Assembly: GCA_965226285.1 (NCBI GenBank)
Contig: CBDDCQ010000006.1
Coordinates: 806,001-870,000, forward strand
From: CBDDCQ01 sp965226285
GTDB lineage: Bacteria; Bacteroidota; Bacteroidia; Flavobacteriales; Ichthyobacteriaceae
Reading direction: 5' to 3'
DNA length: 64,000 nucleotides
Shown: positions 56,091-64,000 of the stretch, in pieces
How positions within the stretch are numbered: the stretch's first letter is position 1
Layout: the number at the start of each line of letters is the position of its first letter
Made by a program: the position numbers and the translations under genes
The notes under the pieces: model-generated
Database searches by the model: none
Seen by the model: the letters and a program-made list of their open reading frames with translations, nothing else
Told to the model about the DNA's origin: nothing

Positions 56091-56513
56091 TTTAGTAATG
56101 ATTAATTATTGATTATTGATGATAAATTATAAATAATTCTATTATGGTGCAAATTTAATAAATAAATTAATTAATAAACAAAAAAATAATTTCTTATAAA
56201 AATATACATAAAAATAAAACTACTGCAAAGAATATTCAATTATAAATATAATCATCATTAAACCTTTTTATCTCTTAGTTCTATTCAAACTTACGTTACT
56301 ATTACGAGCGTTTTTTAAACCGTTTGCTTAAAAAAATTAAAATTTACATATTTGTAATATTGGTTTTAAACATGTTATATTGAATCAATCCTAAGTCGTT
56401 AAGATAGTTGCAAAAGTATCTATTAATAAACTATTGTTAGTTAATTTATAATACTTAATATCTTTAGATTAAATTTTTTGAAACATGGTTTGTTACTATT
56501 TAAATAAACCCTA
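56091..56513. other. 423-bp intergenic region with the promoter of BspA gene 3
   Basis: A minus-strand promoter lies at 56150-56181. The remainder up to the FAH gene is AT-rich and shows no gene, RNA or repeat I can support. Confidence 0.5.
56150..56181 (-). promoter_or_regulatory. Promoter of BspA gene 3
   Basis: TTG (56179-56181) and TAAATTTG (56150-56157) on the minus strand are 21 bp apart, 60 bp before the corrected start at 56090. This supports 56090 as the original start. Confidence 0.6.
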
Positions 56514-57125
56514 CTACTTGATTTTAATTTCAAAAGACTTTTCACCATTTAAAACTCCTTTAAGTATATCATTTGCTTTTATAGCACCTACTCCACTCGG
56601 AGTACCTGTAAATATAATATCTCCTATTTTTAGAGTCATATACCGAGATATATGAGTAATAACTTCATCTATTTTGAATATCATATTTTGAGTATTCCCA
56701 TATTGCACTAACTCATTGTTTTTAAACAGTTGAAAATGTAAATTGTTTAAATTCTGAATTTGTGATTTAGATACAAAATTACCTATTACGGCTGCCCCAT
56801 CAAAAGCCTTAGCTTTTTCCCAAGGTAAGCCTTTATTTTTTAACTGTTCTTGTATATCCCTACAAGTAAAATCTATTCCTAAGCTTATTTCATTATAATA
56901 CTTATGCGCAAACTTTTCAGAAACATACTTACCCACTTTACTAATTTTAACTAATACCTCTACTTCATAATGCACATCATTAGAATATTCAGGAATAAAA
57001 AAAGGGTGATTTTTAGGTAATATCGACGTATCCGGTTTCAAAAAAAATACCGGTTCTAACGGTTTTTCATTATTTAATTCCTTAATGTGTTCTTCATAAT
57101 TTCTGCCAATACAAATAATCTTCAT
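56514..57125 (-). CDS. Fumarylacetoacetate hydrolase family protein
   Basis: The 203-residue enzyme is a compact FAH-fold hydrolase/decarboxylase close to FAHD1 (acylpyruvase or oxaloacetate-handling). It starts IICIGRNYEEHIKELNNE and has metal ligands in VHYEVEVLVKI and LGIDFTCRDIQ, with IIFTGTPSGVGAI near the end. The substrate is not predictable. It is divergent from the following reductase gene with 64 bp between the two start codons. Confidence 0.9.
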   Translation of the reverse strand: MKIICIGRNYEEHIKELNNEKPLEPVFFLKPDTSILPKNHPFFIPEYSNDVHYEVEVLVKISKVGKYVSEKFAHKYYNEISLGIDFTCRDIQEQLKNKGLPWEKAKAFDGAAVIGNFVSKSQIQNLNNLHFQLFKNNELVQYGNTQNMIFKIDEVITHISRYMTLKIGDIIFTGTPSGVGAIKANDILKGVLNGEKSFEIKIK

Positions 57126-57189
57126 ATTATAGTGAGATTTACTAAATTTTGTAATTTTGCTAAAATATAATAATTTTACAATAATAGTA

Positions 57190-58215
57190 ATGAGTCAAAC
57201 CGTAAATGCACTTATTCAATTAGGTCAAATATTTTTAAATTTCACCCATAAAAAACGAGATAAATACTATAAAATACTGACACAAGCCACCAAGCAAGCC
57301 TCTATTGAAAATACTTGGTTTACTATAGAAAATATAAATTACTGTATCAACCATTGGGGAGATTGCCTTAGTCAAGAAAATTTAACAAAATGGTTAAGCC
57401 CTTATACTATAGAAAATATTTCTCCTAAGAAAGTAGGAATCATCATGGCTGGGAATATTCCGTTAGTTGGTTTTCACGATCTTTTATGTACACTAGTTTG
57501 TGGACATCGTGCACACATCAAATTATCCTCTCAAGATAAGATATTATTACCTACTATTGCAAATATTTTAATAGATATAAATCCATCATTAAAAAACCTT
57601 ATATACTTTGAAGATGGACATAAAAGTATGGATATGATGATAGCTACTGGTAGCAACAATACAGCAAAATACTTTGAATACTATTTTAAAAATATACCTT
57701 CTATAATTAGAAAAAATAGAACTTCTGTAACTGTAATATCCAAAAGTAATACCAATAAACAATTAGAAGCCCTAGCAGATGATATTTTTTATTACTTCGG
57801 ATTAGGTTGTAGAAGTATATCTAAAATTTTCATTCCACAAGGTTTTGATTTAAACAAGATTTTTAAAGGGGTATTCCATAAAAAGAACGTAATATCTCAT
57901 ACCAAATACTTTAATAATTATCAATACAATAAAACTATTTACTTAATGAATAACCATAAATTATTGGAAAATGGATTTTGTATTTTAAAAGAAGATGAAG
58001 GTTATCATTCACCCATAGCTGTACTATTTTATGAATATTACCACAGTATTTATGAGCTCGATGAAAAACTGAAAAAAGATAGTGAAAAATTACAATGTAT
58101 AGTAGGTAATACAGGAATTATTAAAAATGAAATTCCATTTGGATATTCCCAGAAACCTAAATTATGGAATTATGCCGATAATATAGATGTAATTCATTTT
58201 TTAAATAATGCTTAA
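57190..58215 (+). CDS. Acyl-CoA reductase, LuxC-like
   Basis: The 341-residue protein belongs to the LuxC branch of the aldehyde dehydrogenase fold, which reduces fatty acyl-CoA to aldehyde. Visible are VGIIMAGNIPLVGFHDLL (cofactor binding) and GLGCRSISKIFIP with the catalytic cysteine. The frame opens at a TTG (57157), but that codon lies inside a -7-like box (TAATTTTG 57152-57159), so the ATG at 57190 is chosen. It overlaps rnhB by 8 bp. Such genes are common next to rnhB in flavobacteria; physiological role unclear. Confidence 0.8.
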   Translation: MSQTVNALIQLGQIFLNFTHKKRDKYYKILTQATKQASIENTWFTIENINYCINHWGDCLSQENLTKWLSPYTIENISPKKVGIIMAGNIPLVGFHDLLCTLVCGHRAHIKLSSQDKILLPTIANILIDINPSLKNLIYFEDGHKSMDMMIATGSNNTAKYFEYYFKNIPSIIRKNRTSVTVISKSNTNKQLEALADDIFYYFGLGCRSISKIFIPQGFDLNKIFKGVFHKKNVISHTKYFNNYQYNKTIYLMNNHKLLENGFCILKEDEGYHSPIAVLFYEYYHSIYELDEKLKKDSEKLQCIVGNTGIIKNEIPFGYSQKPKLWNYADNIDVIHFLNNA

Positions 58216-58786
58216 ACCCTATATAGATAAAAATTTAATTGAAGCCGGTTGCGATGAATCTGGTAGAGGGTGCCTAGCAGGTCCTATAGTAGCTGCTTCT
58301 GTAATACTTCCCAAAGGCTTTCACCATTCACTGCTAAATGATTCTAAAAAACTTACTCCACAACAAAGGAATATACTTCGTCCTATTATAGAAAAAGAAG
58401 CTATTAGTTTTGGTATTGGATTACTTTCACCTAAAGAAATAGATAAATATAATATCCTTCGGGCTTCTTTTATGGCTATGCACTGTGCTTTAGATCAACT
58501 TCAAACCAAGCCTGAACAAATTTTAGTCGATGGCAATAGATTCATTCCCTACAAAAATATACCCTATCATTGCATTATAAAGGGAGATTCTAAGTTGTTC
58601 AATATTGCAGCAGCCTCTATATTAGCAAAAACTTATAGAGATGAATATATGTATAAACTTGCCAAAAAATATCCAAATTACAACTGGCATAGTAATAAAG
58701 GATACCCTACCAAAAGCCATAGAGAAGCTATCAAACAATTTGGAGATACCACACACCATCGAAAGACTTTCAAATTATTACCATAA
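58208..58786 (+). CDS. rnhB: Ribonuclease HII
   Basis: RNase HII removes ribonucleotides embedded in DNA. The 192-residue protein contains the active-site motifs AGCDESGRGCLAGPIV (aspartate and glutamate), ILVDGNRF and GDSKLFNIAAASILAKTYRDEYM, which are complete, and is of standard length. Confidence 0.96.
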   Translation: MLKPYIDKNLIEAGCDESGRGCLAGPIVAASVILPKGFHHSLLNDSKKLTPQQRNILRPIIEKEAISFGIGLLSPKEIDKYNILRASFMAMHCALDQLQTKPEQILVDGNRFIPYKNIPYHCIIKGDSKLFNIAAASILAKTYRDEYMYKLAKKYPNYNWHSNKGYPTKSHREAIKQFGDTTHHRKTFKLLP

Positions 58787-58824
58787 GAAAATATAAAGAT
58801 ACCAAATATTTTTATTTGACTCTG

Positions 58825-59793
58825 TTATACGTTGTACTTTTCAGGATTTTCAAATAGAGTTATTTGTTCTTGCGAGGTATTTTGCTTACTCTTATTTTCG
58901 TAGTTAAACGCATCATCACCATATTTTTCTTTTACAATATTTTCAAACTCTTCAATTTTGTCTTCGTGGTGTTTTAAGAACCATCTAATATGGTCTTTTA
59001 AATACTCATTTCTTATGCTTGAATTTCTAAGATCATTAGGCACTCTTTCCATTCTAGGGTCTATACTATCAAAACCACTAAACGGTTCATTTAGCCTGTT
59101 TTTTGTCATCTCAATATACCCAGGATTTAGTTCAAATCCAATACCATATCTATTTAGTTGTTGGCAAACCCTCAAAGTAGTACCACTGCCAGAAAATGGA
59201 TCGAGTATAACTCCATTTTCATTGCTTGATGCTAGCACCATTCTTTCTATTAAACCTTCTGGTTTTTGAGTAGGATGGTTTTGTCTATTTGGATTGCAGT
59301 AATGAACATGAGAGAACTGCCATACGTCTCCAGGGTTTGCACCGCGCATGTTGTTTCTTTCACGATAATATTTTTGAGGGACGCGTACGTTATCTAAATT
59401 AAATGTAAATTCATTAGATTTTGTGAACATCAAAATGTCATCATGCCTTGGAGAAAACCCCTTAGTTTTTCCTAGCCCTTGCGTGTAGTGCCAGACAATC
59501 CAACTATTAAAGAATAATCCCAGCTCCCTATCAAGTATGTTATAAAGATAAGATATAAACCTCACCCCCATAAATACATAAATTGTTCCTTCTGGTTTAA
59601 GTACACGTTTTGCTTCAGTGAGCCAAGACTTAGTAAATTCAAGATATTCATCAAATCCTTTTAAGTCATGATTGTTTCCATAATCTTTACCCAAATTGTA
59701 TGGAGGGTCTGCAATAATTACGTCTATAGAAAAATCTTGAATTTGCTTGAAAAGTTTTGAAGCATCACCACAATGTAAAGTAATTTTTTTCAT
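58825..59793 (-). CDS. Type II DNA methyltransferase (beta class, probably N6-adenine)
   Basis: In the 322-residue enzyme motif IV (VIIADPPYNLGKDYG) comes first and motif I (ILDPFSGSGTTLRVCQQL) last, with the target-recognition region between. This is the beta-class order. DPPY favours adenine N6. The layout resembles M.RsrI-type enzymes. It begins directly after the stop of the restriction enzyme gene (TAG-ATG), so the pair is one operon. Specificity is not known. Confidence 0.9.
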   Translation of the reverse strand: MKKITLHCGDASKLFKQIQDFSIDVIIADPPYNLGKDYGNNHDLKGFDEYLEFTKSWLTEAKRVLKPEGTIYVFMGVRFISYLYNILDRELGLFFNSWIVWHYTQGLGKTKGFSPRHDDILMFTKSNEFTFNLDNVRVPQKYYRERNNMRGANPGDVWQFSHVHYCNPNRQNHPTQKPEGLIERMVLASSNENGVILDPFSGSGTTLRVCQQLNRYGIGFELNPGYIEMTKNRLNEPFSGFDSIDPRMERVPNDLRNSSIRNEYLKDHIRWFLKHHEDKIEEFENIVKEKYGDDAFNYENKSKQNTSQEQITLFENPEKYNV

Positions 59794-60561
59794 CTATTTT
59801 ATCCACCCATTTTGCTCTGCATATTCAAGCCATTGCTCATATCCCTTCTTTGATGCTATAAACTTTCTATCAAGTAATTGGCAAAACTCCCATGTACTCC
59901 TTTTCTGAATTGAAACATAATGAATGTCCCTCACTTGAATTTGCCCTGTTCCTAATGCAGGATTGTAGCTAATGTCAGAATCGGATAAATACTTTAAATC
60001 ATAAGCGTTAAAGTCCACAACTTCCATTACTCCCATCATCATATGGGTTTTATCATCTTTTGAACTGAAAACTCTATGCTTAGTGGATAGGATAATAAAA
60101 ATATAGTCAGGGTCTCCGACGTAAGCAGATCGTATTCGTGCAAATGAAGTAATATTCGGCGATTTTCCGCTATTTTCTATATCTTTTGAGGTCGCTTTTA
60201 CATCAACATTGCCAGTAACGCTTGAGCTTTTTTTTCTAGTTTTTTTGAACTGCAAGAGTACATCTGCCATATTTAAACGTTCACCTGCTTCTACATTTAT
60301 CAATTCGTATTTATTTTTATTGTCTTCAAGACATTCTGTAAATGTCTCAAAAGCCCAAGCCTCAACAAATGGACCAGCAATTTTATTTACATTTTCCATC
60401 GGAATACCTAACTTGAGATTTGTATTTATTACGATTTTGTTTCTTCCGCCGTCTATCGCATCTTGCATAATCCTTTCGATAGCATTTATGACGAAAGTCG
60501 AACACTCTTCATAATCACTAGACTCTACTGGCTTTTTCAAATTCAGGCTTTCATAGGTCAT
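59794..60561 (-). CDS. Type II restriction endonuclease (predicted)
   Basis: The 255-residue protein abuts the methyltransferase gene without a gap, which is the main evidence. A likely PD-(D/E)xK site is NMADVLLQF (aspartate near residue 110) followed by GNVDVKATSKD (D-x-K near residue 125). I do not recognise the exact endonuclease family. The pair stands between rnhB and fabI, both core genes, so it was probably acquired as a unit. Confidence 0.75.
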   Translation of the reverse strand: MTYESLNLKKPVESSDYEECSTFVINAIERIMQDAIDGGRNKIVINTNLKLGIPMENVNKIAGPFVEAWAFETFTECLEDNKNKYELINVEAGERLNMADVLLQFKKTRKKSSSVTGNVDVKATSKDIENSGKSPNITSFARIRSAYVGDPDYIFIILSTKHRVFSSKDDKTHMMMGVMEVVDFNAYDLKYLSDSDISYNPALGTGQIQVRDIHYVSIQKRSTWEFCQLLDRKFIASKKGYEQWLEYAEQNGWIK

Positions 60562-60678
60562 ATCAGTGCTTTCTCTTTTTCATGTTTTTGTTGATGTGCT
60601 TTGACGCCTAACTGACAATATCTAGCAGCCCTGATAATTATGCCAAACACCAAGTTGCTAACGTTTAGCTTCCTCTCT

Positions 60679-61503
60679 TTACTCTTCTGAATCCTCAGTA
60701 TATTGTTTCATTACAGCATTACTTACTCCTACATTAGAGAATCCTCCATCGTGAAATAAGTTTTGCATTGTAATTTTTTTAGTCAAGTCAGAAAATAGAG
60801 TAATTACATACCCCGCACATTCTTCTGCTGTGGCATTACCCAAAGGAGACATCTTTTCAGCATAACTTATAAAACCATCAAAACCTTTTACACCATTACC
60901 TGCAGTAGTAGGTGTAGGAGATTGCGAAACAGTATTTACTCTAATATTCTTTTCTGTCCCCCAATGATAACCAAAACTACGAGCTACAGATTCCAAATAT
61001 GCTTTATTATCTGCCATATCATTATAGTCAGGGAATGTTCTTTGTGCAGCTATATAAGAAAGTGCTACTACTGAACCCCATTTATTCACCACATCTAACT
61101 TTCTAGCTGTTTGCATTACCTTATGAAAAGATACTGCCGATACATCCCACCCCTTCTGTAACCAATCATAATTAGTATCGGTATAGTGTTTTCCTTTTCT
61201 AATATTTACAGACATACCTATAGAATGCAAAATAAAATCCACTTTACCCCCCAAAACCTCTATAGATTCAGTAAATAACTTTTCTAAATCTTCTATACTA
61301 GTTGCATCTGCTGGTATTACTTTAGTATTAGTTTTTGATGCTAAATCATTAATATCTCCTTTCCTCAAAGCTATAGGTGAATTAGTAAGTACAAAATTCG
61401 CTCCTTCTTTATATGCTAATTCTGCTACTTTCCAAGCAATAGAATGTTCATCTAAAGCACCAAATATAATACCTTTCTTTCCTTTTAGTAAATTATACGC
61501 CAT
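60679..61503 (-). CDS. fabI: Enoyl-ACP reductase FabI
   Basis: FabI performs the last step of each fatty acid elongation cycle using NADH. The 274-residue short-chain reductase has GKKGIIFGALDEHSIAWKVA at the N-terminus, HSIGMS, and the catalytic pair in YNDMADNKAYLES (tyrosine and lysine six residues apart), followed by RVNTVSQSPTPTTAG. All are as expected for the family. Confidence 0.95.
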   Translation of the reverse strand: MAYNLLKGKKGIIFGALDEHSIAWKVAELAYKEGANFVLTNSPIALRKGDINDLASKTNTKVIPADATSIEDLEKLFTESIEVLGGKVDFILHSIGMSVNIRKGKHYTDTNYDWLQKGWDVSAVSFHKVMQTARKLDVVNKWGSVVALSYIAAQRTFPDYNDMADNKAYLESVARSFGYHWGTEKNIRVNTVSQSPTPTTAGNGVKGFDGFISYAEKMSPLGNATAEECAGYVITLFSDLTKKITMQNLFHDGGFSNVGVSNAVMKQYTEDSEE

Positions 61504-61627
61504 AAGTTAAATTTATATAAATTTAAAATTGTTCTGAAGTTTATTTTTATACAAATGCAAAATTAATACTTTTTAAGAATATTTTAACTTCGAATAAAAA
61601 TATTTTATAAAAATTTCATTATTTATT

Positions 61628-61657
61628 TTGTACACCCGTAAAAATATATTAAATTTG
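61628..61657 (+). promoter_or_regulatory. Consensus promoter of the HU gene
   Basis: TTG (61628-61630) and TAAATTTG (61650-61657) are 19 bp apart, the preferred spacing. The HU start lies 75 bp downstream. Confidence 0.75.
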
Positions 61658-61731
61658 CGCCATCGAAATAAAAATCGTGTATCTTGTGTGTACACAAAAT
61701 TATATTTTATATATGTTATAATAAATACATA

Positions 61732-62022
61732 ATGAGAAAATCAGATTTAGTAAAAAAGATAGTTCATAAAACAGGAATGGATAAAGATGATGTTATTACA
61801 GTAATAGAAGCTTTTATGACAGAAGTTAAAATGTCTTTATGTGAAAATGAAAATGTTTATTTAAGAGGGTTTGGTAGTTTTGTTATAAAAGAAAGAGCAA
61901 AAAAGGTTGGTAGAGATATTAGCCGAAATACATCTGTAATTATTCCCACTCATAATACTCCTTCTTTTAAACCTGCTAAATCTTTTAAAGACCAAGTAAA
62001 ACAAAATTCTATAAAAGAGTAG
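61732..62022 (+). CDS. HU-family DNA-binding protein
   Basis: The 96-residue nucleoid protein starts at the ATG of MRKSDLVKKIVHKTG. An upstream TTG (61684) in the same frame would add 16 unrelated residues. The DNA-binding arm region VYLRGFGSFVIKERAKKVGRDISRNT is typical. HU bends and compacts DNA. A consensus promoter precedes it, and a tiny basic protein gene follows after 35 bp. Confidence 0.93.
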   Translation: MRKSDLVKKIVHKTGMDKDDVITVIEAFMTEVKMSLCENENVYLRGFGSFVIKERAKKVGRDISRNTSVIIPTHNTPSFKPAKSFKDQVKQNSIKE

Positions 62023-62057
62023 AAATATAAATTAATTAATTTTTTAAGATATAAATT

Positions 62058-62150
62058 ATGCCAAGCGGAAAGAAAAGAAAAAGACATAAAATTACAACTC
62101 ACAAGCGTAAAAAAAGAATGAGAAAGAATAGACATAAAAAGAAAAAATAA
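62058..62150 (+). CDS. Very basic 30-residue protein, AURKAIP1/mS38-like
   Basis: Nineteen of the 30 residues are lysine, arginine or histidine (MPSGKKRKRHK, THKRKKRMRKNRHKKKK). Near-identical short proteins stand between HU and RNase G genes in many flavobacteria. The pattern resembles the C-terminal domain of mitochondrial ribosomal protein mS38/AURKAIP1, so a ribosome-bound role is plausible. It is followed by a long hairpin. Confidence 0.7.
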   Translation: MPSGKKRKRHKITTHKRKKRMRKNRHKKKK

Positions 62151-62180
62151 CATTCTTGACTTCTTTTATACTTAAGAATA

Positions 62181-62236
62181 ATTAAAAAATAAAATCAATT
62201 TTAATATATTAATTAAAATTGATTTTATTTTTTAAT
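62181..62236. terminator. 25-bp perfect AT-rich hairpin between the basic protein gene and rng
   Basis: 62181-62205 pairs perfectly with 62212-62236 across a 6-nt loop, and the stem ends in T-rich sequence on both strands. It lies 36 bp before the rng start. It may terminate the HU transcript or regulate rng, whose product can cleave AU-rich RNA near hairpins. Confidence 0.7.
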
Positions 62237-62271
62237 TACTATGAAAATAATTATTCAAAAAATAAAATCCG

Positions 62272-63789
62272 ATGAGCAAGAACTTAGTAATAAGATCAAA
62301 CTGTTCTGGTATGGACATTGCACTACTGGAAGATGGAAAACTTATAGAATTCCAACAAGAACAATTCGGCAAAGAATTTTCAGTAGGAGATATATATATA
62401 GGTAGAGTAAAAAAACTAATAGCTGGGCTTAACTCATCCTTTGTAAATATAGGATATAATAAAGATGCATTCCTTCATTATAACGATTTAGGGGCAAAAG
62501 TAAATACTGCTCTTAAATTTTTGAAAGACAAAGGAAAAGGAAGCTATGCTCAATTAAAACTCCAAGAAGATATTATAAAAGAAGGAAAGATAGAAGATGT
62601 TATTCAGCCCGGACAAAATATCTTAGTCCAAATCGTAAAAGAACCTATCTCTACAAAGGGACCTAGATTGACTTCTCAGATTTCATTAGCAGGTAGATAC
62701 CTTATACTTATACCATTTTCAAATAAAATATCTGTATCTCAAAAAATAAAATCTATATCTAAAAAGAATTTTTTAAAAAAACTAGTAAATTCCATAAAAC
62801 CTAAAAATTTTGGAGTCGTTATTCGTACTTTAGCGGAAGATAAAACTACTGAAGAATTAGAAAATGACTTAAAAGAACTGCTATCAAAATGGTATGATCT
62901 TGTAAAAAAATTTAGAACGAAAAAAATACCCTCAAAATTATTATCCGAAATAGATAAAACATCTATAATATTAAGAGATTTGTTTAACGATTCTTTTGAT
63001 AGAATTATAGTAAATAACACTGAATTATTCGAAGATATTCAATCTTATTTACACCAAATAGCACCTGAAAAAATAAATATTCTAAAACTCTATAAGTTTG
63101 AAAAACCTATTTTTGAAAAATATAATATTGAAAAGCAGCTTAAAGGAGCATTTGGGAAGACTGTATCTATTACCCGAGGTGCCTATTTGGTAATAGAGCA
63201 TACAGAGGCACTACATGTAATAGATGTAAATAGTGGAAATAGAATTCATAAGAACAAAGATCAAAAAAATACGGCTTTAGAGATAAATTTATTAGCTGCT
63301 AAAGAAGTATCTAGACAATTAAAATTGAGAGATATGGGAGGAATTATTGTTATTGACTTTATAGATATGAAAGATTCTGAACAAAGAAGAGAACTCTTCA
63401 ATTTTATGGTTGAACAAATGAAAGAGGATAGAGCTAAACATAAAATTTTACCCTTAACCAAATTTGGTCTGATGCAAATTACCAGACAAAGGGTAAGACC
63501 AGAAATGATTGTAGATACTATGGAGACTAATCCCTCAGGAGAGGGACAAGTAGAAGCCCCTATACTTTTGATAGAAAAAATATTTAATATATTGCAACAA
63601 TTACCACAAAATAAAATAAATATACATACCCATCCTTTTATAGCAGCATATTTGACTAAAGGTATATTTTCTTTAAGACTCAAATGGAGCATAAAACTAA
63701 AAAAAAGAATTAAAATAACTAAGAGATATTCTTATCAATTCTTAGAATATAAATTTTATAAAGGCAAACACGAAATAATAGAATATTAA
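62272..63789 (+). CDS. rng: Ribonuclease G/E
   Basis: The 505-residue endoribonuclease processes rRNA and mRNA. It has the S1 RNA-binding domain (GDIYIGRVKKLIAGLNSSFVNIG, about residues 38-110) and catalytic metal residues in LHVIDVNSGN and GGIIVIDFIDMKD, followed by the FGLMQITRQRVRP motif. The length matches RNase G rather than RNase E, since the long C-terminal scaffold is absent. The next gene begins 6 bp downstream. Confidence 0.94.
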   Translation: MSKNLVIRSNCSGMDIALLEDGKLIEFQQEQFGKEFSVGDIYIGRVKKLIAGLNSSFVNIGYNKDAFLHYNDLGAKVNTALKFLKDKGKGSYAQLKLQEDIIKEGKIEDVIQPGQNILVQIVKEPISTKGPRLTSQISLAGRYLILIPFSNKISVSQKIKSISKKNFLKKLVNSIKPKNFGVVIRTLAEDKTTEELENDLKELLSKWYDLVKKFRTKKIPSKLLSEIDKTSIILRDLFNDSFDRIIVNNTELFEDIQSYLHQIAPEKINILKLYKFEKPIFEKYNIEKQLKGAFGKTVSITRGAYLVIEHTEALHVIDVNSGNRIHKNKDQKNTALEINLLAAKEVSRQLKLRDMGGIIVIDFIDMKDSEQRRELFNFMVEQMKEDRAKHKILPLTKFGLMQITRQRVRPEMIVDTMETNPSGEGQVEAPILLIEKIFNILQQLPQNKINIHTHPFIAAYLTKGIFSLRLKWSIKLKKRIKITKRYSYQFLEYKFYKGKHEIIEY

Positions 63790-63795
63790 TTATAT

Positions 63796-64000
63796 ATGAA
63801 ACAACTCAAACTAATAATTATTTTATTATCCGTTACTATTTTATTTAATTGTCGTTATAATGGTAAGGATAGTTTTAATTTGAATGGTAAAATAAAAGGA
63901 CTTAGAAAAGGTAAAATATATCTGCAAAGAAATATAAATGACTCCCTTATATCTATTGATTCCATAAATATGAAAAGTAAAAATAAATTTACTTTTAGAG
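63796..64000 (+). CDS. Lipoprotein, N-terminal part (DUF4369-like; cut by window edge)
   Basis: Sixty-eight codons are visible. A lipoprotein signal (ILFNC, cysteine about residue 19) is followed by FNLNGKIKGLRKGKIYLQ and SIDSINMKSKNKFTF, the usual beginning of a DUF4369 domain found before thioredoxin-like domains in Bacteroidota. The rest lies outside the window. Confidence 0.65.
   Translation, partial: MKQLKLIIILLSVTILFNCRYNGKDSFNLNGKIKGLRKGKIYLQRNINDSLISIDSINMKSKNKFTFR

Noticed and set aside
57157..57189. TTG start for the LuxC-like reductase
   Set aside because: The codon overlaps a -7-like promoter element; the ATG at 57190 gives the normal N-terminus.
58787..60678. Flanking direct repeats around the type II restriction pair
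   Set aside because: I looked for a duplication like those at the other insertions and found none at 58787-58824 or 60562-60690.
61684..61731. TTG start for HU giving 16 extra residues
   Set aside because: The extra residues are unlike HU, and the ATG at 61732 matches the family start.

Overview
The window is a low-GC (clearly AT-rich) chromosomal segment of a Bacteroidota bacterium, most likely a flavobacterium. The supporting signs are the Bat aerotolerance genes, BshC of bacillithiol synthesis, DUF3822, PadR-PspC pairs, a rho gene with a lysine- and asparagine-rich linker, promoters of the TTG-N19-TAnnTTTG type, and start codons that almost never have a Shine-Dalgarno sequence. The genus cannot be fixed from the sequence. 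The BspA-like surface proteins and compact gene set would suit a host-associated flavobacterium, but that is a guess.

Layout. 1-22.8 kb is ordinary core genome: the end of a Bat operon, a ROK sugar kinase, rho, a PASTA protein with RluD, OsmC, BshC with an AddA/RecB-like helicase, PadR-PspC-S41 protease, mannose-6-phosphate isomerase, a glycosyltransferase, pyrH and frr. 22.8-31.9 kb is a defence island inserted exactly at the 3' end of frr. It holds a type III restriction-modification system (mod, res), a RloC/PrrC-like AAA ATPase, a Fic protein, a broken REP-associated transposase and a stub of a cytosine methyltransferase. A 26-bp direct repeat containing the end of frr flanks it. 32-39 kb returns to core genes (isoaspartyl peptidase, Ppx/GppA, RibD, two lipoproteins, Ung). 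39-44.5 kb is a lysine-catabolism operon (lysine/saccharopine dehydrogenase, AmaB-type aldehyde dehydrogenase, HglS-type DUF1338 protein). A foreign-looking FAD oxidoreductase interrupts it, and its insertion duplicated about 210 bp of the operon junction. 44.5-45.6 kb encodes a WecA/MraY-like transferase. 46-56 kb is a tandem family of three very large BspA-like surface lipoproteins, separated by palindromic and G/C-rich repeat blocks. 56.5-64 kb is core again (FAH hydrolase, LuxC-like reductase, RNase HII, FabI, HU, a tiny basic ribosome-type protein, RNase G) with a type II restriction-modification pair between rnhB and fabI.

What ties it together. Three separate insertions (the island at frr, the oxidoreductase in the lysine operon, the transposase between the AAA gene and mod) each left a partial copy of the neighbouring gene on the other side. 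A family of 28-29 nt palindromes starting with GTAG, the hallmark of REP elements moved by RAYT transposases, occurs inside mod, inside the RAYT gene, between genes of the island and beside the BspA genes. The three BspA proteins carry a lipoprotein export signal (C-x-K-[DE]-[DE]) that the other lipoproteins in the window lack, so they are predicted to be on the cell surface. Their internal DNA repeats give a ready means of changing length. No rRNA, tRNA or CRISPR array was seen.
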